Source: Mycobacterium senriense
GTDB taxonomy: Bacteria > Actinomycetota > Actinomycetes > Mycobacteriales > Mycobacteriaceae
Length of the DNA: 64,000 bases
Assembly: GCF_019668465.1 (NCBI RefSeq)
Contig: NZ_AP024828.1
Coordinates: 2,480,001 to 2,544,000, forward strand
Reading direction: 5' to 3'
The notes beneath the pieces were generated by a model. The model had not been told where the DNA came from and ran no database searches. It saw nothing but the letters and a program-made list of their open reading frames with translations. Of this stretch, positions 23,704-33,457 are shown piece after piece (positions within the stretch are counted from its first letter, which is position 1; the number at the start of each line of letters is the position of its first letter). Made by a program: the position numbers and the translations under genes.

Positions 23704-25842
23704 GTGGTAGCGACCGTCACCGACGAGCAGTTTGCCGCGCGCGCCCTGGTGCGCGACTGGGCCCGCAATGCGACGTCGGGGCCGGGCGGCACCGCGGCGA
23801 TCCGTGACGTGGAGCAGGGCAAGACCGACGCCTGGCGGCCGGTGTTCTCCCGCCTGGCCGAGCTGGGGATCTTCGGCGTCGCGATCCCGGAGGAGTCGGG
23901 CGGCGCGGGCGGCAGCATCGAAGACCTGTGCGCGATGGTCGAGGAAGCGGCGAAAGCGCTGGTCCCCGGGCCGGTAGCCACCACCGCGTTGGCCACGTTG
24001 GTGGTCTCGGATCCCGACTTGCTGGGGGCGCTCGCTTCCGGGGAGCGCTTCGCGGGGCTGGCGCTGGAAGGCGAGATCGAGTTCGACGGCGCGACGTCAA
24101 AGGCGTCGGGCACCCTGCCGTTCGCGCTGGGCGTGGCCGAGGGCGCCGTGCTGTTGGCGCCGGCCGACGGGAAGTGGCTGCTGATCGACACCGGCGGTGC
24201 GGGTGTGCAGATCGAGCCCCTGGCTGCCAGCGACTTCTCCCGGCCGTTGGCCCGGGTGGTGCTGAACTCGGCCACGGCCACGGTGGTGTCGGACACCCGC
24301 GCACGCGTCGAGGAGCTGGCGGCGACGGTGCTGGCGGCCGAGGCGGCAGGCATCACCCGCTGGTCGCTGGAGACCGCCGTCGACTACGCCAAGGTCCGCG
24401 AGCAGTTCGGCAAGCCGATCGGCAGCTTCCAGGCCATCAAGCACATCTGCGCCGAAATGCTGTGCCGCGCAGAGCAGGCCGAGGTGGCCGCCGCCGACGC
24501 CGCGCGCGCCGCCGCCGAGGGCGACGAATCCCAGTTCTCCATCGCCGCGGCCCTGGCCGCGAGCACCGGCATCGCCGCGGTGAAGGCCAACGTCAAGGAC
24601 TGCATCCAGGTGCTCGGCGGCATCGGCTGCACCTGGGAGCACGACGCGCACCTGTACCTGCGCCGGGCGCATGCCATCGGCCGATTTCTGGGCGGGGCCG
24701 AGACCTGGTTGCGCCGCATCACCGCGCTGACCCAGGCGGGTGTGCGGCGCCGGCTGGAGATCGACCTGACCGAGGTCGAGGACCGGCGGGCGGAGATCGC
24801 CGCCGCCGTGGCCCAGATCGCCGAGCTGCCCGAGGAGAAGCGGCAGGCGTCCCTGGCCGAGGCGGGCCTGCAGGCACCGCACTGGCCGGCGCCATACGGA
24901 CGCGGCGCGGGTCCGGCCGAGCAGCTGCTGATCGATCAGGAGCTGACGGCGGCCGGCGTGGCCCGGCCCGACCTGGTGATCGGCTGGTGGGCGGCGCCGA
25001 CCATCCTCGAACATGGCACACCGGAACAGGTCGAGCGCTTCGTGCCGGGCACTACGCGTGGCGAATTCCTTTGGTGCCAGCTGTTTTCCGAGCCCGGGGC
25101 GGGTTCGGACCTGGCCTCGCTGCGCACCAAGGCGGTCCGCACCGAGGGTGGCTGGAACCTGACCGGGCAGAAGGTGTGGACGTCGGCCGCGCACAAGGCG
25201 AAGTGGGGCGTGTGCCTGGCCCGTACCGATCCGGATGCGCCGAAACACAAAGGCATCACCTACTTTTTGGTGGAGATGAGTTCCCCGGGCATCGAGATCC
25301 GTCCGCTGCGTGAGATCACCGGTGACTCGTTGTTCAACGAGGTCTTCCTGGACAACGTGTTCGTTCCCGACGAGCTGGTGGTCGGCGAGGTGAACGACGG
25401 TTGGCGGCTGGCCCGCACCACGCTGGCCAACGAGCGGGTCGCGATGGCCAACGGAACGGCGCTGGGCAACCCGATGGAGGAACTGCTCGAGCTGCTGGCC
25501 GAGCTCGACCTCGACGCCGCGCAGCAAGATCGGTTGGGGCGGTTGATCGTTACCGCGCAGACCGGCGCGCTGCTGGATCAGCGGATCGCCCAGCTGGCCG
25601 TGGGCGGCCAAGACCCCGGGGCGCAGTCCAGCGTGCGCAAGCTCGTCGGTGTCCGCTACCGCCAGGCCCTGGCGGAGTTCACGATGGACGTGTCCGAGGG
25701 CGGCGGGCTGGTCGACCGCCGGGCCGACGGCGACCGAGCGGTGTTCGACTTCCTCAACACCCGCTGCCTGACCATCGCCGGCGGCACGGAGCAGATCCTG
25801 CTCACCGTCGCGGCGGAGCGACTTCTCGGCCTGCCGCGCTGA
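23704..25842 (+). CDS. fadE34: FadE34, two-domain acyl-CoA dehydrogenase
   Basis: A 712-residue protein with two fused ACAD-like halves, N-terminal about 1-340 and C-terminal about 350-712. The C-terminal half carries substrate and FAD motifs (WCQLFSEPGAGSDLAS, LTGQKVWTS). FadE34 acts on steroid side-chain CoA esters. GTG 23704 aligns with the M. tuberculosis start (VVATVTDEQ); the frame upstream lacks family support. It is the last conserved gene before the accessory island. Confidence 0.93.
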   Translation: MVATVTDEQFAARALVRDWARNATSGPGGTAAIRDVEQGKTDAWRPVFSRLAELGIFGVAIPEESGGAGGSIEDLCAMVEEAAKALVPGPVATTALATLVVSDPDLLGALASGERFAGLALEGEIEFDGATSKASGTLPFALGVAEGAVLLAPADGKWLLIDTGGAGVQIEPLAASDFSRPLARVVLNSATATVVSDTRARVEELAATVLAAEAAGITRWSLETAVDYAKVREQFGKPIGSFQAIKHICAEMLCRAEQAEVAAADAARAAAEGDESQFSIAAALAASTGIAAVKANVKDCIQVLGGIGCTWEHDAHLYLRRAHAIGRFLGGAETWLRRITALTQAGVRRRLEIDLTEVEDRRAEIAAAVAQIAELPEEKRQASLAEAGLQAPHWPAPYGRGAGPAEQLLIDQELTAAGVARPDLVIGWWAAPTILEHGTPEQVERFVPGTTRGEFLWCQLFSEPGAGSDLASLRTKAVRTEGGWNLTGQKVWTSAAHKAKWGVCLARTDPDAPKHKGITYFLVEMSSPGIEIRPLREITGDSLFNEVFLDNVFVPDELVVGEVNDGWRLARTTLANERVAMANGTALGNPMEELLELLAELDLDAAQQDRLGRLIVTAQTGALLDQRIAQLAVGGQDPGAQSSVRKLVGVRYRQALAEFTMDVSEGGGLVDRRADGDRAVFDFLNTRCLTIAGGTEQILLTVAAERLLGLPR

Positions 25843-26299
25843 CAAGGCTTTCGACCACTGGGGTCGTTGCCTGGGTTCGCCCGCCTCAACGGCCGATAGC
25901 TAGCTCGCAAGGTACCCTTAAAGACGAAAAGCGTAGGGAAATAGTCAATTGAGACAGTTCAGCGCGCGGCCTTAACACAAGGCTGCGGGCCCCTTTCGAT
26001 ACGCAACCGCGGCGGCATGCAGGCGCGGCGCAGACCACGCCGCCACCGTGTGAACCGAAACTCGTTGTGCTCAAGTGTGTCTCGTCACGGGTGTATGAAT
26101 GGGTGGGATCGAGGCGGAATGCTGCGAGTGCGCGATCTTCGGGCTCAGGTTGCGCGTCGGCGTTATCAACCGCTTATTGGTGTATCGTCAATCTAATCAG
26201 TAGGCCCAGCTAATCCGGGATGAGTTAGCCATTTCGAGCTGACCGCGCCGAGCAACCGCTCACGCCGCTCACGCCGGTGCCCACTGCAGTTGGGATCGC
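25843..26299. other. Gap at the left edge of the accessory island
   Basis: These 457 bases after fadE34 have no convincing gene, tRNA or repeat on either strand. The stretch becomes visibly richer in A+T than the core genes (around 25900-25950 and 26160-26220). It marks where synteny with M. tuberculosis stops. Confidence 0.5.
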
Positions 26300-27475
26300 T
26301 TGAGCGCTTTGGCTCCACTTCGTAGACCGGCGGATCCCATTGTGGACCCGGTAATTTCCAATGTCCCTAGTTTTGGCATCCTGGGTGCTTTTCCACCGAC
26401 GCGATGCGGGCCGGCGCGGTTCGGCGCCGGGCTTGTCTCTGGGTTGACCGCTTATGGCGCCGACGTCAGCGTCGTGCGAGTGTCCGACGCCGCGCCGTCC
26501 TTGAGCACCCACGTCATTGGAGAGCTGATCAATGACTCACCGGCCTCCGTCGCGGCATGCGCTGACTTGTTGAACCAGAGCGACGTCGCGGTCATCCAGC
26601 ATCAGCACGGCGTACACGGAGGCGTCGACGAAGACGCGGTGCTGGACATCGTCGAGAGACTGCGCGTGCCGTCGATTGTGATCGCCCATACTGTCCTCAA
26701 AAGCCCGACGCGACAACAGCGTACCGTGTTCGAGGCCATTGCCGCGCGGGCCGATCGAGTGATCGTGATGTCCGACGTGGCCGGCGAGAAGTTAAGCTGC
26801 GGCTTCGATATCGACCGCCGCAAACTCGCCGTCATCCCGCACGGAGCGAGTGTGCCGATGAGCGCGTGCATCCGGGGCGGTCGACCGACCCTGTTGACGT
26901 GGGGCTTGCTTCGACCCGGCATGGGTATCGAGCGGGTGATTGACGCGATGGGGTCGTTGAGCGGTTTGCCCGGGCGGCCGCGGTACCTGATTGCTGGTCC
27001 GACACAGCCCAGGGTGCTCGCCACCGCTGGTGAGGAGTATCGCGATGCCTTGACCGCTCAGGCACTGCGATGTGGCGTCGCGGATTCGGTGTTCTTCGAT
27101 GCGGGTTACCGCAACGGCCCGATGCTGACCGCCCTCATTCAGGCCGCGGCCGTCGTCGTCTTGCCCTACGACTCGGCCGATGTGGTCACTTCGGGGGCCC
27201 TGGTCGATGCTGTCGCGAGTGGCCGGCCAGTTGTGGCCACCGCGTTCCCACACGCCGTCGAGCTGCTGGGAACCGGCGCTGGAATCGTCGTCGGGCATGA
27301 CGAGCCGGATGCGCTGGTAGCTGCCCTGCGTCGTGTGCTGACGGAGCCGCGGTTCGCGAGTGCGATGGCGGCCGAGGCCCGCCGATTGGCGCCTGAGATG
27401 GCCTGGCCGGTCGTCGCCGGCGCCTATCTGGTGCTGGCGCGTCAAGTCGTTGCGCAGCGACGGGTATGGGCATGA
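26300..27475 (+). CDS. GT4-type glycosyltransferase
   Basis: About 391 residues, GT-B fold. The N-terminal glycine-rich loop is FGILGAFPPTRCGPARFG. The C-terminal half has the nucleotide-sugar site pattern (VVLPYDSADVVTSGALVDAV, then GRPVVAT). The frame begins at TTG 26300; GTG 26342 is an equally plausible start and neither has a strong ribosome binding site. Acceptor and donor are unknown. It is the first gene of the island. Confidence 0.78.
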   Translation: MSALAPLRRPADPIVDPVISNVPSFGILGAFPPTRCGPARFGAGLVSGLTAYGADVSVVRVSDAAPSLSTHVIGELINDSPASVAACADLLNQSDVAVIQHQHGVHGGVDEDAVLDIVERLRVPSIVIAHTVLKSPTRQQRTVFEAIAARADRVIVMSDVAGEKLSCGFDIDRRKLAVIPHGASVPMSACIRGGRPTLLTWGLLRPGMGIERVIDAMGSLSGLPGRPRYLIAGPTQPRVLATAGEEYRDALTAQALRCGVADSVFFDAGYRNGPMLTALIQAAAVVVLPYDSADVVTSGALVDAVASGRPVVATAFPHAVELLGTGAGIVVGHDEPDALVAALRRVLTEPRFASAMAAEARRLAPEMAWPVVAGAYLVLARQVVAQRRVWA

Positions 27476-27601
27476 CCACAACGTCACCGGCTTCGATATC
27501 CAACAATCTGCTGCGGCTAAGCGAATCACAGGACGCCGCAACGCTATTCGTTGTCAAAGGACGACCGTCGGCGTTTGGCCGGCGATCTTGGAGGTTCAAC
27601 T

Positions 27602-27799
27602 ATGGCAGTTACCGTGACTCTGCGAGACGGAGCAATCGAAAGGTATATGCGATTCGGCGACGCCTACCGTAAGCACAGCGATGGCACGCTCGACGTCATT
27701 CGCAGTGGCGTCAAACGACCGCACACGTATGCGCGCGACGAGTGGTCCGACGTTTCGGGCGACGAAAAAAGTTGGAAGAAGTTCCGTTTCTGGGATTGA
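27602..27799 (+). CDS. Small hypothetical protein, 65 residues
   Basis: It starts at ATG 27602 after a good ribosome binding site (TTGGAGG near 27588-27594). The protein MAVTVTLRDGAIERYMRFGD... is charged, rich in Arg, Asp and Lys, ends in KKFRFWD, and has no membrane segment. I do not recognise the family. It sits between the glycosyltransferase and the RsbQ-like gene on the same strand. The ribosome binding site and balanced composition argue that it is real. Confidence 0.6.
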   Translation: MAVTVTLRDGAIERYMRFGDAYRKHSDGTLDVIRSGVKRPHTYARDEWSDVSGDEKSWKKFRFWD

Positions 27800-27906
27800 T
27801 CCCACCGGGGGCAGTGGTTCGCCGGGTCCTCGCCTGCAGCGGGGAGAGCATCCTCACCGCGTCACGGCTCGGCGATCCGCGCCGCGGGGCAGCTTACAGT
27901 GGAAGC

Positions 27907-28708
27907 GTGGACGTCTACGCCAGGAACAACATCAAGATCGTTGGCGCTCCGGACTGGCCACTGATCCTCCTCGCGCATGGGTTCGGCTGCGATCAGCAGC
28001 TGTGGCGTCGGGTCGTCGACCGGCTGCAGTGGGACTTTCGCCTGCTGCTCATCGACCACGTCGGCTGCGGGGAGTCGGATCCGGCGTGCTGGGACGCGCA
28101 GAAATATTCGTCGCTGACGGGATACGCCGCCGATATCGTCGACATAGTTCGTGAACTTGACCTGCGCGATGTCGTGTTCGTCGGGCACTCTGTGGCGGCC
28201 ATGATCGGCACGCTGGCGGTCATCGCCGAGCCCGATCGGTTCGCGAAGCTGGTCATGCTCACACCGTCGCCGTGCTACATCGATGACGACGGCTATCGGG
28301 GCGGATTCTCGCAGTCCGATATCGACGAACTCCTTGAATCCTTGGAGCTCAATTACCTGTGGCTGGTCGCACGCGATGGCACCCGTCATCATGGGGACCC
28401 CGGATCGGCCCGCGCTGCAGGACGAACTGGTCGATACCTTCTGCCGCAACGACCCCGCGCATGCTCGCGTGTTCGCCCGCGCCACATTCCTTTCCGACAA
28501 CCGCGACGACCTTGCACGGATCCCAGTTCCCACGTTGGTGATTGAGTGTGCCACGGATGCGATCGCACCGCGCGAGGTCGGCGCGTATGTCCACGAACAC
28601 GTTCCGGACAGTCGATTGATCACTCTCGATGCCACTGGCCACTGCCCCCAGGTGGGCGCCCCGGACGCCACCGCGTCCGCGATTTCGGCTTTCGTCCGAT
28701 GGGCGTGA
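27907..28708 (+). pseudogene. RsbQ-like alpha/beta hydrolase, frameshifted
   Basis: GTG 27907 opens a 265-codon frame of an RsbQ-type hydrolase. LILLAHGFGCDQ is the oxyanion region, GHSVAA the nucleophile elbow, and a late GHCPQ carries the His. After NYL the frame is lost. Reading continues one frame over as GWSHAMAPVIMGTPDRP down to FVRWA and TGA 28708. Removing one T at 28360 restores a full-length protein, so this is a single +1 change. In Bacillus RsbQ partners the phosphatase RsbP, whose homologue follows with a 10-base overlap. It is either a recent inactivation or a read error. Confidence 0.85.
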
Positions 28709-29874
28709 CCGAGCCTAATCTGGAGGACTTCTGGGAGAACAGTCCCTGTGGCCAGCTCATCGCCCAGCCCGACGGCCGAATCGTCCGGGTCAACCACACC
28801 ATGATCCGCTGGTTGGGCTATGAACCAAATGCATTGCAGGGAACGCTCTTCAGCGATCTCTTCACCGCTGGGGTCGGATCCACTACGAGACCCATTTCGA
28901 GCCGCTGCTCCACATGAGCGGTGAACTCAACGGTGTCACGGTCGACCTCGTGGCGGCCGACGGGGCACGTCTGCCCATGTTTCTCACCGCCAACGTCAAG
29001 ACGGGCCCGCAGGGGCAGCCGGAATTGCTGCGATCAGCGCGGTCGACGCGGCCGACCGCCGGGCCTACGAGCGGGAGCTTTTGGAACAGCGCCGGCTGGC
29101 CGAGGCCGAGCACGACCGGGTACGGGCGTTTGCCGACACGTTACGCCGCTCGTTGCTGCCGCCGGTGCTGTCCCCCCGAACGGGTTGGACGCAGCAGACT
29201 ACTACCACACGGCGGCCGATGACGACGTCGGCGGCGACTTCTACGATCTCTTCCCGCTGTCCCGCACGAAGTGGGGCTTCTTCCTCGGTGATGTCGTGGG
29301 GAAAGGGGTTGAGGCCGCGGTGGTCACCGGACTGACCAGGTATGTGCTGCGCTCCGCGGCTGTATCCGACGACGACCCGGTGCAGGTGTTGCACAACCTC
29401 CACGCCGTCCTCGGCCAGAAGCTCGGCACCCGGAGCGAAAGCTTCTGCACCGTGATCTACGGCAACCTGACCAGGCGGGGCACTGGCTTTGACGTCGAGC
29501 TCGGCAGCGGCGGCCATCTACCTCCTCTGCAATTGCACGCCGACGGCGGTGCCCACTACGTGGATAGCATCGGGGGTCACGCCGTCGGCCTCGTCACAGA
29601 ACCGCGCTTCGTGGCCATCAGGTTCCATCTCGGGCCCGGCGACACCCTCGTGCTGTACACAGACGGACTCACCGAGGCCAGTACCGGTGTCGGCCGCGAA
29701 CGATTCGACGACCGAGGGGCCCTGCTGCGCTTCGCAACATCCCATGCGCCGGCGACGGCGTCAGGCATCGTCGAAGCTGTCCACGCGTTGCTCGACGGCC
29801 TCGGTTCGGGAGTCGAGGACGACGTCGCTGTGCTGGCGCTTAGCGTGCCGCTTTCCGCCGGCGAGTTCCAGTAA
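28699..29874 (+). pseudogene. RsbP-like PAS-PP2C phosphatase, three frameshifts
   Basis: ATG 28699 begins a PAS-type sensor (ENSPCGQLIAQPDGRIVRVNH), then a coiled region (YERELLEQRRLAEAEHDRVRA) and a SpoIIE/PP2C phosphatase domain (DVGGDFYDLF, GDVVGKG, LVLYTDG, EDDVAVLAL). Full reading needs three added bases: in the G run 28870-28873, near 29030, and in the C run 29172-29177. The three losses sum to a codon, so the last piece returns to the starting frame. Intact relatives dephosphorylate anti-sigma-factor antagonists in the general stress response. As written, only a PAS stub would be made. Confidence 0.85.
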
Positions 29875-30371
29875 CTCACTGACCGGCCGCGAATCTCGAT
29901 TCGATCACCACAGTCACGCGCAGCGCGGGGGATCCGCCGGTTGAGGTAGCGTCGGGGTCGCCCACGCGTCAGCGTGTTGCATGAGTGTGCCCCGAAGGCC
30001 TACGGTCAGGGCTCACGGCGTAGAGCCGCTAAGGCAGGTGTGTCAAGCAGAATGGCTCAACGCCCTCCGGATCCCTAGGGGTCCGGGCAGGCCGTACGGT
30101 CCGACTCCGGTGACGAGGGCAACGACGGTAACTGCACCAGTAGTGCAGCCGTATTCGCGGCCGACAGAAGTAGCTTGTCGCCCGATGCCGCAGTTCTGCT
30201 GACCGAGAATTGTCCGGCTTAGCTGACCTTGCGCCCTAATGTCGTGGCTCGCGGGCGACTGACTCCCATAGATCGGACCTATTTACTCATGCTGCGTTTC
30301 GCAAACTGTCCCGGGCTGCGCGTCGTCGTGGCCTGACCCCGATCAACGCGCCCGAATTTCGATGATTTCCA
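29875..30371. other. Non-coding gap upstream of the broken desaturase
   Basis: In these 497 bases I see no gene with a usable start, ribosome binding site and believable composition. The short frames present are Arg/Pro-rich shadows. The gap presumably holds the promoter of the downstream desaturase; no clear -10/-35 pair was identified. Confidence 0.45.
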
Positions 30372-31608
30372 ATGGCTATTACCGAATTACCTGAATACGC
30401 TCATCTGAGCGACGAGGACCTCGAGGCGTTCGCGGCCGATCTGGAAGCGATCCGTTGCGATATTGAGGTTTCGCGCGGCGCCAAGGACCGGGCATACATC
30501 GTGCGGGCAATCGCTTTTCAGCGTTGCCTGGAGATCGCGGCGCGGCTGGTCATTGCCACGAGCAGAGGCAAGCGCGGATGGGCCGTCGGCACGGCGGCTC
30601 TGGCCGCGGCCAAGTGCATTGAGAACATGGAGCTCGGCCATAACGTCAGCCACGGCCAATGGGATTGGATGAACGATCCCGAAATCCATTCCAGTACCGG
30701 TCTCTCCTCGCAGTGGCAACACTCCCACAACTACCGGCACCACGTCTTCGCGAACGTCGTCGGCGTCGACGACGACCTCGGGTTCGGCATCATGCGCGTC
30801 ACTCGTGACGAGAATTGGCAGCGGGGCGCCTTGGTGCAACCGTTGCGGGCGGTGCTGCTGGCCCTCTTGTTTGAGTGGGGCGTGGCACTGCACTGCTTGT
30901 ACTCGGTGCAGGAACGCGAGAAGACAGCTGCCGGTAAATCGGCCCACGCAAAAGCCCTGCGCCGCAAAATCGCTCGCCAGGTCGGCAAAGACTATGTTCT
31001 GTTCCCTATGCTGAGTCGCCGGCGGTGGCGCCGTACCCTGGGGGCCAACGTGGTGGCCAACGGACTGCGCAATGCGTGGGCGTATCTGGTCATCGTCTGC
31101 GGTCACTTCACCGATGGTGCGGAAAAGTTCACCGAGGCCGTGCTGGAGGATGAGACGAAGGCCGCGTGGTATCTCAGGCAGATGCTGGGCACCGAAACTT
31201 CCACGCCGGACCGGTGATGGCGTTCATGAGCGGAAACCTCTGCTACCAAATCGAGCACCACCTGTTCCCCGACCTGCCAAGTAATCGGTACCCCGAGATT
31301 GCCGCGCGGGTCCGCGCGTTGTGCGTCGCTTACGACCTTCCGTACACGACCGGCCCGTGGGTTCGTCAGTACTTGCTGACCGTCCGTACCTCTGCAAATT
31401 GGCGTTGCCGGACCGGTTCCTGTCCGCTTCTTCTGACGACGCACCAGAAACGGCCTCGGAGAACAGGTTTCGGATTGCGAGGGAACCGTCGCGCCGCTCG
31501 GGTGCAGGCGAGGATGCAAAGCGGCGGGGATTGTCGACCGCGATCATCGCCCGAAGCAACTCTGGCGGGCGCCGAAGCCGGCGCCCGTTCGCCGCTGACG
31601 CCTCCTAA
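30372..31608 (+). pseudogene. DesA3-like fatty acid desaturase, two frameshifts
   Basis: ATG 30372 starts a membrane fatty-acid desaturase closely related to the intact copy at 42015. The first two His boxes are in frame (HNVSHGQW, HNYRHH). The frame is lost by one missing base near 31194 and again near 31389. The third box (HQIEHH) lies in the second frame and the C-terminus (CKLALPDRFL...) in the third, ending at TAA 31608. Without the third box the truncated 281-residue product could not bind its di-iron centre. Confidence 0.87.
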
Positions 31609-31863
31609 TCAAGGTGGCACGAAACGGAATTCGGCCGTGTGGGTCGTTATCGCTTCGGTCACTCCCGTACCTGGCGATTGACGAGACCGACAACGTACCG
31701 CGAATCGATCTCTTCGCCGCCGTCACCGTAGTAGACGCGATTTCGTCCCGGCGATCACCTGAGGATTCTCCTCCTCAACCGCACCGGTCAATGACACATT
31801 TACCCGGCCGCCGAGCCCGGTCGGCCACGACAACGGCGTCGCGCTCGTAAAGCGACCCAATTA

Positions 31864-32649
31864 GTGACAGGCTGGGAGGATGACGTCCCCAACGAGCCAG
31901 CTGGGCATCAATGCTGCCGCTTGGCTCCTGTTCGGCTAAATGTGGCAATCCACGAGCAGCTCCGCGCTGCTGTCGACGGCCGACGCGGGATAGCGGCCGC
32001 GGACCGCCTTTGCGAGGCCTGCGTGGACCTGCTCGACGTTGACGCAGCCGCGATCTCCATCGTGTTCGACGGCGCGAGCAGCGGAACGCTGGGCGCCAGC
32101 GGCGAACCTGCCCGTATGTATGACGAACTCCAGTTCATCCTCGGGGAGGGCCCGTGCCTGGAGTCTGTCGCCCGGCGGAATCCGGTTCTGGTCGTCGACC
32201 TCGCCGATCCTGAGGAGGCTCGCTGGCCCGCGTACGGGCCCGCCATGCTTGCCCACCAGATCAGAGGCGTCTACGCGATCCCCGTCGTGGTTGCCGGCGA
32301 ATTCGTCGGTGCGCTCGACCTCTTCCGCGCGCAGCCGGGCCCGCTGCCGGGCGAGGGCCTGACCAGTGCTGTCGCCGCCGCAGAGCTCGCAGGCATTTCG
32401 CTGCTCGATCTCGTGGACGCTGACCTGCAGGCGGCGGTCGCAGACCCTAAAAGCAATGCCTGGGCCGAACTCAACGCACTGAGCCGCGCGGAGGTCAGCC
32501 AGGCCACCGGCATGCTCGTTGCTCAGCTGGAGATCGAGCCGACCGAGGCCTTGGTCCGGCTGCGCGCCCATGCTTACGCCACCGGCCGCAGCGCCACCGA
32601 CGTCGCGCGCGACATCCTCGACCGCCGCCTGCGGCTCGAGGCCGACTGA
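31864..32649 (+). CDS. GAF-ANTAR sensor protein 1 (N-terminus possibly frameshifted)
   Basis: About 261 residues: a GAF sensor domain (CVDLLDVDAAAISIVFDG, LGEGPCLESV) and a C-terminal ANTAR RNA-binding domain (LSRAEVSQATGMLVAQLEIEP). ANTAR proteins usually act as antiterminators. GTG 31864 opens the frame but lacks a ribosome binding site. A strong site (GGGAGG) instead precedes ATG 31880 in another frame (MTSPTSQLGINAAAWLLFG, stop at 31937). One lost base near 31937 would join it to NVAIHEQLRAAVDG. Domain identity is firm; the N-terminus is not. Confidence 0.75.
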   Translation: MTGWEDDVPNEPAGHQCCRLAPVRLNVAIHEQLRAAVDGRRGIAAADRLCEACVDLLDVDAAAISIVFDGASSGTLGASGEPARMYDELQFILGEGPCLESVARRNPVLVVDLADPEEARWPAYGPAMLAHQIRGVYAIPVVVAGEFVGALDLFRAQPGPLPGEGLTSAVAAAELAGISLLDLVDADLQAAVADPKSNAWAELNALSRAEVSQATGMLVAQLEIEPTEALVRLRAHAYATGRSATDVARDILDRRLRLEAD

Positions 32650-32693
32650 TGTGCGCCTGGCGGACTAGACAGTCCAGGAAGTGAGAGGGCGAA

Positions 32694-33452
32694 GTGACTG
32701 ACACCCCTCGTGAAACCCGCGTACTCGACGCCGTCGTCTCGCTCGTCGACAGCCTGCTCGACGACTTCGACGTGGTTGAGCTGCTGACCGTGCTCACGGA
32801 GCGCAGTGCTGAGCTGCTCGACATCGACGCCGCGGGATTTCTGCTCGCCGACCCGCTGAACCAGCTCCGCCTGCTGGCCGCGACGTCGGAGCGGGCCCGC
32901 GAACTCGAGCTCTTCCAGTTACAAGCCGACGAAGGCCCGTGCTTGGATTGCTATGCCACCGGCCAACCGGTCTCGGTCGCCGACATCCAAGGGGCAATAG
33001 AGCGGTGGCCGCGGTTCGTCCCCGCCGCCGTTGGCGCCGGCTTCGCCTCCGTGCACGCCGTCCCGATGCGCGCCGCTGGCATGGTGTTGGGCGCGCTCAA
33101 CTTGTTCGGCACCCGCCCGGGCGGGCTCAACGAGGCCGATCTGCTCGTTGGCCAGACCCTGGCCCACATCGCATGTGTCGCGATCCTCCAGGAACACGCA
33201 CCCACACCCGCCGTCCTCGTGCCGCATTTACGCTCCGCGCTGAACAGCCGCGTCATCGTCGAGCAGGCCAAGGGCTTCCTCCGCGAAATGCTGGATGTAT
33301 CTGTAGAGGAGGCGTTCCAACTGTTGCGGAGCTACGCGCGGGCCCACGGCGAACACTTGACCGACGTTTCCCGCAGATTGATGACTGATCGGTATTGCCG
33401 CCCGATACTTGTGGCGGAGTTGGCCGACTTCCTGGCCGCGCGACCGCACTAG
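32694..33452 (+). CDS. GAF-ANTAR sensor protein 2
   Basis: 252 residues from GTG 32694, preceded by GAGAGGGCGAA. A GAF domain at about 15-165 (LLDIDAAGFLLADP, ADEGPCLDCYATGQ) is followed by ANTAR (LRSALNSRVIVEQAKGFL, then VSVEEAFQLLRSYARAH). It follows sensor 1 by 44 bases on the same strand, likely one transcript. The ligand is unknown; GAF domains here may sense redox state or small molecules. Confidence 0.83.
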   Translation: MTDTPRETRVLDAVVSLVDSLLDDFDVVELLTVLTERSAELLDIDAAGFLLADPLNQLRLLAATSERARELELFQLQADEGPCLDCYATGQPVSVADIQGAIERWPRFVPAAVGAGFASVHAVPMRAAGMVLGALNLFGTRPGGLNEADLLVGQTLAHIACVAILQEHAPTPAVLVPHLRSALNSRVIVEQAKGFLREMLDVSVEEAFQLLRSYARAHGEHLTDVSRRLMTDRYCRPILVAELADFLAARPH

Positions 33453-33457
33453 CGGCC

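Noticed and set aside
24097..25845. Long minus-strand frame opposite fadE34
   Set aside because: Antisense shadow of a well-conserved gene.
30240..30371. SigF-type promoter before the broken desaturase (GTTT...GGGCT)
   Set aside because: The spacing is short and the -10 is off consensus; too weak to list.
31614..31850. 78-codon frame after the broken desaturase
   Set aside because: No ribosome binding site and Ser/Arg-rich composition; more likely non-coding.
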